From Pseudothauera lacus (GTDB lineage: Bacteria > Pseudomonadota > Gammaproteobacteria > Burkholderiales > Rhodocyclaceae): DNA of 64,000 bases. The stretch lies in the NCBI RefSeq assembly GCF_003034845.1, contig NZ_PZKC01000005.1, positions 1 through 64,000 on the forward strand. The letters are read 5' to 3'. The notes beneath the pieces are model-generated. The model did not search any database and was not told where the DNA came from. It saw only the letters and a program-made list of their open reading frames with translations. The translations under genes and the position numbers were made by a program. Positions 63,711 to 64,000 of the stretch are shown here, one piece after another; position 1 is the first letter of the stretch, and every line of letters begins with the position of its first letter.

Positions 63711-64000
63711 GCGCCTCGGCGCTGTTGAGGTTGGCAAAGGCGGCGGCGACGTCGTCGAATGCCACCTCGACGCGACGGCGGCTGCGCTGCCAGCCGTCGA
63801 CCCGCCGCCCGTCGGCCAGCAGATAGGCCTGCAGGTCGGCAGCGAGAGCGCGTCGGCACAGGCAGAATACCGGATGGCTGCGCCCGTCGGTGGTGGCTAC
63901 GGCGATCTCCGCGGTGGCGGCTTGCAACGCGCGATACAGGCGGACGACGAGGTCCGTGGGCAGCAGCGGCGAATCGCAGGGTACGACGGCGACGAGTTCG
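63646..64000 (-). CDS. mobA: Molybdenum cofactor guanylyltransferase MobA, C-terminal part (cut by window edge)
   Basis: MobA attaches GMP to molybdopterin. Only the last 118 codons are present: VAVVPCDSPLLPTDLVVRLY with the conserved metal-binding Asp of the CDSP motif, HPVFCLCRR and the C-terminal NLNSAEAL block, all in the expected order. After NLN the frame runs on 25 codons opposite the hemJ end, which is longer than usual for MobA. A tight convergent overlap is the simplest explanation. Confidence 0.85.
   Translation of the reverse strand, partial: ELVAVVPCDSPLLPTDLVVRLYRALQAATAEIAVATTDGRSHPVFCLCRRALAADLQAYLLADGRRVDGWQRSRRRVEVAFDDVAAAFANLNSAEALRTASEPPGTPPRTAPPPAPR

Overview
The window is about 64 kb of GC-rich chromosome, densely coding on both strands. 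It looks like the core genome of a betaproteobacterium of the Rhodocyclales type (Thauera/Azoarcus-like). The grounds are gene content and family style: a phasin with its own strong promoter, a GTP-type PEP carboxykinase beside a hybrid malic enzyme, an Mrp antiporter operon with fused subunit A/B, a c551-type cytochrome, and the miaB-phoH-ybeY-corC-lnt-glyQS order. The assignment is inference; there is no rRNA here to settle it. I saw no insertion sequence, prophage, CRISPR array or integrase.

Layout. 1-4.7 kb (minus): the start of a VgrG-like type VI tip gene cut by the window edge, a REP-like repeat, then ferredoxin, coaD, rsmD and a pair of M16 peptidases. 4.8-7.4 kb: ftsY-ftsE-ftsX, converging on a bacterial voltage-gated sodium channel. 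8.3-13 kb: ahpC, ahpF, a small lipoprotein and an ABC exporter. 13-14.3 kb: a ribbon-helix-helix protein, a PfpI-family protein and tRNA-Met. 14.3-24.3 kb: miaB, phoH, ybeY, corC, lnt, glyQ, glyS, gmhB and plsC, all co-oriented and tightly packed. 24.4-28 kb (minus): phasin, RhlE-type helicase and a Tat-exported metallo-hydrolase. 28-38.4 kb: ampD, a lytic transglycosylase, an aminotransferase, pckA/maeB head to head, a patatin, PBP7 and an IclR regulator. 38.7-44.7 kb: mrpA-C-D-E-F-G. 44.8-48.2 kb: a pseudouridine synthase, ampG and uppP. 48.3-53.8 kb: two small unknown genes and an RND efflux operon. 53.9-64 kb: a HATPase protein, queF, cytochrome c, a four-gene signalling/redox cluster (REC-PAS-GGDEF-EAL, histidine kinase, EAL/HDOD, ferredoxin reductase), an SDR, a HemJ-like protein and the end of mobA.

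How the genes work together. Cell-wall functions recur: AmpD and AmpG (muropeptide recycling), a lytic transglycosylase, PBP7, UppP, FtsEX, GmhB and Lnt. AhpC/AhpF form a complete peroxide-reducing pair. PckA and MaeB link the TCA cycle to gluconeogenesis and acetyl-CoA, next to polyhydroxyalkanoate storage (phasin).

The points most worth a second look are: (1) lnt and glyQ share one open frame with no stop codon between them; (2) a 17-bp dyad of the CTGC-N3-GCAG type lies just downstream of two strong sigma70-like promoters, one for the phasin and one inside the end of ampD that feeds a 270-nt structured leader before a lytic transglycosylase gene; (3) the RND operon promoter predicts a leaderless mRNA with a dyad over its -10 box; (4) the HDOD/histidine kinase/c-di-GMP cluster; (5) YbeY carries an extra N-terminal region of about 95 residues; (6) the ampG frame runs 231 nt into the opposite strand of uppP after a G-run.
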